Below are positions 58,421 to 64,000 of a DNA stretch of 64,000 nt, in pieces (the stretch's first letter is position 1; each line of letters opens with the position of its first letter). Origin of the DNA: Codonopsis lanceolata. Its lineage: Eukaryota; Streptophyta; Magnoliopsida; Asterales; Campanulaceae. The translations under genes and the position numbers were made by a program. The stretch covers positions 92,948,255 through 93,012,254 of the forward strand of contig CM028381.1 in NCBI GenBank assembly GCA_013146195.2. The letters are read 5' to 3'. The notes below the pieces were generated by a model. The model worked only from the letters and a program-made list of their open reading frames with translations, did no database searches and had not been told where the DNA came from.

Positions 58421-58734
58421 TTTTTCTTTCTTTTACATTTAGAGATACAGAGCATTTGTAATTTTTCTTTTTTCTTTTTTATTAATTTTTACTTTTCTTT
58501 TTTGAGTAGATTAACCGGATTTTAATTTGTAAAACAAAAACACGCTCTCATAACTCAACCCAAAAACATATGGAGGATTGCATCAAGTTGATTCATTTTA
58601 CGAAAAATATACGTAAATCGTTTTTCCTAAATTTTTGTCTTTTTTTGTGTGTAATACAAATTTATATTTTTTCATATATTCGGGAGAATTCAACGCTACA
58701 ACGCAATTAATTTATTGTACTTACAACTTTATCA
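58421..58734. other. AT-rich intergenic DNA
   Basis: No feature recognised beyond T-rich tracts. Confidence 0.4.
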
Positions 58735-59690
58735 TCCATCTTCTATATCTATATGCATCAATTTGACCATTGTTTTCGCTTGCACGTGACAAAGTTTTGA
58801 GCGTGTGAAGCATCTTTCAGTGAGATTAGAATGATAATAATATTTGTATGCGTCAAACTAGTCATTTTCACTTGCACGTGCCATTATAGTTGAGCGTATA
58901 AAGTATTGGTTTCGTCGAAACAATATCGTGTCATGGAATCAAAGAAAATTCATCAACTACTTCTTGGCGTTTCTTTTTTTTTTTTGTCCGTAAATGTTTT
59001 AGAATTGAAATTATATCTATATGTGGTAGACCTGGTCATTGTTATTAAAGTAAAAATTTTATCCATCGGCGATATAGAATCTTTTGTATGCAAGCGTTCC
59101 TTGGAACATGACACCGTGTCAATATCAATTTTAATTATCTTGGTTTTTTTAGATTTTTGTTGAATATTGATCGTGTTCCAAAAACTGTTTGTATAAAAGA
59201 TATTGTACACAACCGATTGATAAAAATGTAATATCTTTTTTTAGTTGTACTTACAAAATTATAATAATTTTCTATATGTACGATGGGTAAATTGCTTTCG
59301 CTTGCACATGTCAATGTTATTAAGTGTGTGAAGCATTTTTCTCGTGAGATTGGAATGGTAATAATGTTTGTACACGCCAAACTGGTCATTATTTTCACCT
59401 ATACGTGCCACAATAGTTGTTGTAAAGGATCTAAGAAAATGCTTCAACAACTTCTTATCGTTTGCTAATAGTTTTTGTTTATTTGTAAATGTTTTAGAAT
59501 GGAAATAATATATATTTGTACTCTTTGTACTTGATTGGTCACTGTTTTTATTTGTACATGTCACTTTAGATGTGTGTGCAAAAACCCATGAGATGGAATA
59601 AAAAATATTGCGTCAACCACTTCTTGTCGTTTCTTGATAATTTTTATTTGTAAATACTTTCTGAAATAATTTTGTTGTGTTGGTTTTGGG
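58735..59690. repeat. Degenerate two-copy tandem duplication, about 520-bp period
   Basis: 'ttcgcttgcac.tg.caa' (about 58775 and 59297), 'gagatt.gaatg.taataat', 'gtcatt.tcac.t.cacgtgcca', 'cttctt..cgttt' and 'tgtaaatgttttagaat' occur in the same order in both halves. Each half also contains an internal weaker repeat of the 'acttgcacgtgcca' part. Open frames in the region are short and probably meaningless. Confidence 0.65.
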
Positions 59691-59869
59691 CAAAACTCAA
59701 TAATTTACTCAAAAATGTAAATAAAATAATTCTAAAAATAAAACTTATAGTGCCAAGTCCACCTTTTTTTTTTTTTTTTGTGTGTTCAATATCCTCTCAA
59801 TCATCTAAAAGTTATGATTGTAAGACAAGGCACACCTAGGAGTAAGGGTGGTCTTTTTTCCGAGGCAAA

Positions 59870-60966
59870 AACTTTGGTAACATGATTTTATAATTATTTT
59901 TTGTAAAATAGATCATTTTTACCTGATCTATCGTGTGTTGATAGGTTAAACGATGAGAAAGTGAGGCTTCGTTTTACGAATTAAGGCTCCGTTTGTTTCA
60001 CGGAAAATGACTTCCGGAAAACGTTTTCCTCATTTTCGGTGTTTGGTAACATTAGGAAAATGCAGTCAACGTAAAAGGTTTTCCGAGTCAACGGAAAATG
60101 AAGACTTCTTTTCCGGAAAATGACTTACGGATTCATTTTTCGTAAATCATTTTCCAAATGTTCGGACACCCTCCGCCCCCTTTCACAATTGCACATATTT
60201 ATTTACACATACAATATTTCACTCAACAAATAAATGGTTTAGAAATATAAATAAAGTTTCTGCACACTCTTTATAGATTATAATTTTAATAAATGTTTAC
60301 TACGTTCTAAAATTAGTGTCAACTATATTATTTAGGGACATCCTAACCATTGTCAATTTCCTATTTTAAAACGTTTTTTTTTCATATCAATTATCAAATT
60401 TTTTATTTGTAATTGTGAGATTGAAAAAAGATAGACATTGATTTGATACCATTAATGATAAATTGAGGGTTACTAAAGAAAAATTACTTAAAGTTCAACA
60501 CTATTTTATATTCAATATGTGCATTAATATTAGAATATGTTTTTTTTGTATTTATTCATATATAGTTTTTCGTAACATTTTCTAGGGACATCCTAAACAT
60601 TGTCTAATTTCTATTTTAAAACGTTTTTTTTTTCATATCAATTATCAAAAAAATTATTTGTAATTGTGAGATTAAAAAAAGATGGACCTTATTAAAAAAA
60701 AGATGATCCTTATTGATTTTCTAGGAATATCCTAAGCATTGTTCATTTTCTATTTTCTATTTTTGTATTTATTCATATATTGTTTTTCGTAACATTTTCC
60801 GTGTGTTTGTCAAACACCCGTAAATGTTTTCTGACATATTTTCAAAAGATTTACCAAACACCTGAAAATGAAATCTTTTGATTTTCCGGAAATCGTTTTC
60901 CAGAAATCATTTTCTGGAAATGATTTTCCGTGAAACAAACGGAGCAAGATCTATAAGACCGTGATA
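59870..60966 (-). mobile_element. Palindromic MITE family P, copy 2, split by a 960-bp insertion
   Basis: The left part (59870-59985, with gatctatcgtgtgttgatagg and gttttacgaattaag) and right part (60946-60966, aagatctataagaccgtgat) together read as one copy in complement: 'ggtcttatagatcttaattcgta' is continuous in the copy at 62014. The insertion occupies 59986-60945. Confidence 0.75.
59986..60945 (+). mobile_element. Non-autonomous TIR element (960 bp) with 3-bp duplication
   Basis: Ends GCTCCGTTTGTTTCACGGAA and TTCCGTGAAACAAACGGAGC are perfect inverted repeats. The target duplication is AAG (59983-59985 and 60946-60948), confirmed by the uninterrupted relative, which has a single AAG (cttaattcg complement). 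A 3-bp duplication fits PIF/Harbinger-like elements. Internally the 'cattttccg'/'cggaaaatg' motif is repeated, and 'acgttttttttcatatcaat' occurs twice (near 60370 and 60621). There is no transposase. Confidence 0.85.
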
Positions 60967-61048
60967 AAAACTAGTAACAAATAAACAACAACAATAACAT
61001 AATAATAATAATAAAATTATTATAACATCAATAATGTCAACAATAATA

Positions 61049-61211
61049 CTCCTTCCGTTTCGGGTAAAAAATCCACTATTTTATTTTTAGATATTTCGCT
61101 TAAAGTGTCCACCATAAAAGTGTCATTTTATTCTAATGAGCTACAAAAAGTTTCATTTTTAAAAAAAGTCAAGACTTTCAAACGAGAATTTTTTGCCCAA
61201 AATGGAGGGAG
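61049..61211 (+). mobile_element. Stowaway-like MITE (163 bp)
   Basis: CTCCTTCCGTTTCGGGTAAA ... TTTTGCCCAAAATGGAGGGAG between TA dinucleotides (61047-61048 and 61212-61213). The TIRs are imperfect. Confidence 0.75.
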
Positions 61212-61377
61212 TAATAGTTATAATAACAATAGGACGAAGAAACTATTTTATGAGTTTATTTAATTTCCAAGATACTCCAAATCTCGGGGTAGTTTTCAAA
61301 ACAACGATTAACCGATTGACTAGTGTTTTGTGTTATATCTACAATTAGATTATCAATGTCATATTAACAAACCTTAA

Positions 61378-61690
61378 GGCCTCATCTGGTACAACGTTTT
61401 GAAAACACAGTTTTTTTTAAACGCAGTGTTTTTAAAACACAACATTTTCAAAACGCAGTTTTATTTTTGTAAACACGTTTGAAAAACTATTTCAAAGCGC
61501 TATTTTCATAAACAAATTAGTTATAAACGCAGCATATTTTTGAAACGCTCCAAATTGGAGCGTTTTAAAATATTGCACATTTTTAAAACGCAGCGTTTTA
61601 AAACGTTGCATTGAAACACTTTTAAAGAGAAAACACTGCGTTTTTTGTCAACATTTTGACCAAAACGCTCCACCAAACAAGCTATTAATT
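61378..61690. mobile_element. MITE-like element rich in 'aaaacgc' motifs
   Basis: Left 'ctggtacaacgttttgaaaac' and right 'ccaaaacgctccaccaaac' are diverged inverted repeats. The body alternates 'aaacgcag', 'gcgtttt' and 'aaaacac' words in both orientations and can fold extensively. The exact borders and target duplication were not determined. Confidence 0.5.
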
Positions 61691-61810
61691 TACAGCATAA
61701 AGACATTACTAGTAATTACTGACGTATCTAAGATTTTAATTGAAGATATGCAAAGAGATTACTAAAAAAGAGAAAAATCATGAAGTTAACACACTTTAAT
61801 AATATGGCAA

Positions 61811-61962
61811 AAACTTAGAAAAAACGGTTTTACATATAATTTTTTTTAATACAGACCTTTATGGCCTGACTCATCGTGTGTTGGTGGACTAGGGTGTGAG
61901 AGAGTGAGGCGACGTCTTATAAATTAGAATATATAAGATGGTCTTACTAGAGACTTACTTTA
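61811..61962 (-). mobile_element. Palindromic MITE family P, copy 3
   Basis: Read in complement: 'ctagtaagaccatcttatat', 'ttataagacgtcgcctcact', 'ctctcacac' and 'caccaacacacgatgagtc' correspond in order to copies 1 and 4. Confidence 0.7.
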
Positions 61963-62013
61963 TTATATTATATACTACTTCGTCCGTTGAAGAGAAATGC
62001 TTTGATTTTTGAG

Positions 62014-62157
62014 TAAATCTCTTATAAGACCGTCTTATAGATCTTAATTCGTAAGACGGAGCGTCACTCTCTTACAGCTCGACCTACCAACACACGGGTG
62101 GGTGGATAAAGAGGATCTGTCTTACAAAAATTATCTGTTAGACTGTCTTACCTAAGT
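62014..62157 (+). mobile_element. Palindromic MITE family P, copy 4
   Basis: 'cttataagaccgtcttatag', then 'tcttaattcgtaagacgga', 'cttacagctcgacctaccaa', 'ggatctgtcttacaaaaatt' and 'agactgtcttac'. It is the best-preserved uninterrupted copy, which shows the empty site for the insertion in copy 2. Confidence 0.8.
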
Positions 62158-62431
62158 ATTTGCTTTGATTATTATGATGAATTTGACTAATTTTTAGATA
62201 GATATGTACTCCAAAACTTATAAGTTTTTGAAATTACACTAAAATACTAAATTTGGCATGTTTATATATTTTTTTAAAAAAAGCAACGTCAAATATCCAT
62301 GACTGAATATTTTTTGTCAAAACATTACCGGGATTGAACTTTGACCACGCCAACTCAAAGATTGCAAGTTCACAATATGTACCTTATGTCTATGGAAATA
62401 TATAAAACTAAATACACGGTAAAAAATATTA

Positions 62432-62655
62432 CTATTTTCTTCGTTCCTAAATTATTTTATGAATTGATTTTTTGAGTCAAACAGAGTGTTTTTCAAATGA
62501 AAAATTGACGTATCGTAATACTTCTTAAGTATAACAAATTACGTGTGTGTATGATTTTGAATAAAATAACAAAATATATGCCAAATTTTAATTTGAAAAA
62601 TACTTAGATTGACTCAAAAAGTCAAACCAAACTTATTCAGAAACTGAGGGAGAAA
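62432..62655 (+). mobile_element. Stowaway-like MITE, diverged
   Basis: The left part 'cttcgttcctaaattatttt', followed by 'gattttttgagtcaaac', pairs with the right part 'gattgactcaaaaagtcaaa' and 'ttcagaaactgagggag', between TA dinucleotides. Both TIRs have decayed. Confidence 0.6.
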
Positions 62656-62834
62656 TACTACTAATTATGTATTCTATATTTGACCAATGATCTTTTCATA
62701 TCTTGTGAACAACTTGTCTTTGAGTGATTTTCTTTTCTTTGTACCGAATATATAGAATAAGACGATTATTGAGTATTTTCTCTCTATATTTGACTATGTA
62801 TATAAGTTGTATTTTCTCTGCATCATCTTGTTGT

Positions 62835-63554
62835 CAATGTTCTTAATGTTGCTAGGCGGTCGCTGGGCGCAAGAGCGGGGACCTAGCACCTATGGGGCTT
62901 AGGTAGAGCCCCGAAGTAAGGTATATAATTATAGTAGCTTTCAATATTTTTAACTACCTAAGTAACAAGTATTAAAACCTTCACATGTACAGATAATAAA
63001 TAACACCTAATAATCTAAAAATATTAAAATAATAATTATATTACAATTTACCAAATAATTTTTTTAAAACTAAATAATTTAATCTCACTTTAAAATTTAA
63101 ACTTCAAAACAACATAATAAAAGTCGAGAAGTCATTACACAGCCATATAGATCCATTAACAAATTACATAAAGTGCAATCCCAAGAGAAAATGAGTATCA
63201 AAAAGAAGAATTTGAGTCCAAGTTAGATAATAACATAAAAGACAAACATGAGAGGCTAATTAGAAAATAAGGATGAATTGTCTATTAATTAATAAGTGGA
63301 GTACAAGTTAAAGACGGTACAACAATGGCTCAGTGATAGTGAGAGAGATTAAATTGAAACCCTTTACAGCCTATCACTCATCGAAGACATAGCCAAGACA
63401 AAATGACTTCATGCATGCAGCGCCTAGGACGATCCTAGCCAACTAGGCAGCAAATTTCTCCGGAACGATTTTTTTGGCCGATTTGAAGGTAGTCACGACG
63501 TTGGAGAATCACTTAGCATCTAGGTGGTCACCTTGGACGCGTTTTAGAACACTG
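62835..63554 (+). mobile_element. Non-autonomous hAT-type element (720 bp)
   Basis: Ends CAATGTTCTTAA and (complement) CAGTGTTCTAAAA are inverted repeats, flanked by a perfect 8-bp target duplication CTTGTTGT (62827-62834 and 63555-63562). Subterminal regions carry 'gctaggcggtcgctgggcg' on the left and 'aggtggtcacctt', 'gcgcctagg' and 'ctagccaactagg' on the right. There is no transposase. Confidence 0.8.
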
Positions 63555-63562
63555 CTTGTTGT

Positions 63563-63684
63563 ATGTTGTAAAGGTGTATAGTGTGTGTTCCTTTAGAGAG
63601 AAAACGAGTGAGAGAGAGGCATTTTATATAAGCAAACGATGAGAGAACTAGCTCTTATGTAAAGACTCTTATTTTGCGACAAGG
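63563..63684. other. Short spacer
   Basis: Nothing recognised. Confidence 0.4.
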
Positions 63685-64000
63685 AAATTCAAAACTTGTG
63701 GCCTCATTTACGAATGGATTTAAGGAATTAAAATAAAATCGGGGTTGTCGTATTTAAGAAGACAAGCCTCCTTAGGGACTAGCTGGTTACATTTACCTTC
63801 CAGTTGATGAATCACCTTAATCTTGGCTTCAATTAGGTTGCCACCAACAATGGAACGTGATACTCTAGTTTAAACTCTAAGTAGACAGCCGACCTAAAAC
63901 GATCCAAGAATCCATTCAAGGTAACAGATAAATCCAACATTCACATCAAAACATATTTGAGATCAGCAAAATACTAGAAAGTGCACACTAACTTATCTCG
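63685..64000. repeat. Dispersed repeat D, copy 2 (continues past the window)
   Basis: Co-linear with 54335-54640 as described there. After about 63960 it instead resembles sequence near 54820-54850 ('agaaagtgcacactaacttatctc' against 'ggaaagagcaaactaaatgatctc'), so copy 2 lacks roughly 200 bp present in copy 1 or vice versa. It is cut by the window end. Confidence 0.8.

Noticed and set aside
59259..59564. 101-codon minus-strand ORF and neighbours in the 520-bp duplication
   Set aside because: Lys/Asn/Ile-rich AT-driven frames, open on several frames, without homologous domains.

Overview
This is nuclear DNA from a flowering plant, most likely a eudicot. The evidence is AT-rich intergenic DNA with long AT and TTA microsatellites, spliced genes with GT-AG introns, plant-type Stowaway and Tourist MITEs, Helitrons, Copia and Gypsy retrotransposons, and a short piece of chloroplast DNA. 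I cannot name the genus. One run of 100 N (31401-31500) marks an assembly gap.

Only two host genes are convincingly intact, both on the minus strand. TPX2 (13327-19097) has 21 coding exons that join in frame into a 794-residue microtubule/spindle protein. RING1 (43241-58156) has 10 coding exons that join in frame into a 458-residue Polycomb PRC1 E3 ligase with a complete C3HC4 RING finger and a C-terminal RAWUL-like region. Its introns 2 and 3 are 4.9-5.8 kb and full of transposon debris. I rebuilt both gene models by hand from splice sites and reading frame.

The rest is mostly mobile DNA. Region 1-9.6 kb: an old hAT-derived fragment, a degenerate tandem repeat, a decayed retrotransposon accessory ORF followed by a Copia-type polypurine tract and LTR, and a second Copia RNase H/LTR remnant. 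Region 10.4-12.2 kb: a hAT-type non-autonomous element with a perfect 8-bp target duplication, then a microsatellite. Region 20-31 kb: Helitron helicase remnant; a minisatellite-bearing element in two copies, one split by a 1.7-kb solo LTR; a palindromic MITE; a 1.35-kb hAT-type element carrying a Stowaway MITE and a 5'UTR-like GC-rich segment; a chloroplast rpl23 fragment; a complete-looking non-autonomous Helitron; a Tourist MITE; and another Helitron end running into the gap. Region 31.5-39.6 kb: one large, GC-richer, decayed Ty3/Gypsy element of Tat-like type (minus strand) in the order LTR-gag-protease-RT-RNase H-integrase. Region 58.4-64 kb: tandem duplications, palindromic MITEs (one split by a 960-bp element with a 3-bp duplication), Stowaway-like MITEs and a 720-bp hAT-type element.

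No new enzymatic system is visible. The most interesting material is structural: a miniature LTR retrotransposon family (TRIM) with LTRs of about 72 bp in two opposite copies inside RING1 introns, the unclassified minisatellite-bearing element, several nested insertions with readable target-site duplications, and local tandem duplications inside both host genes, one of which spans the TPX2 stop codon.
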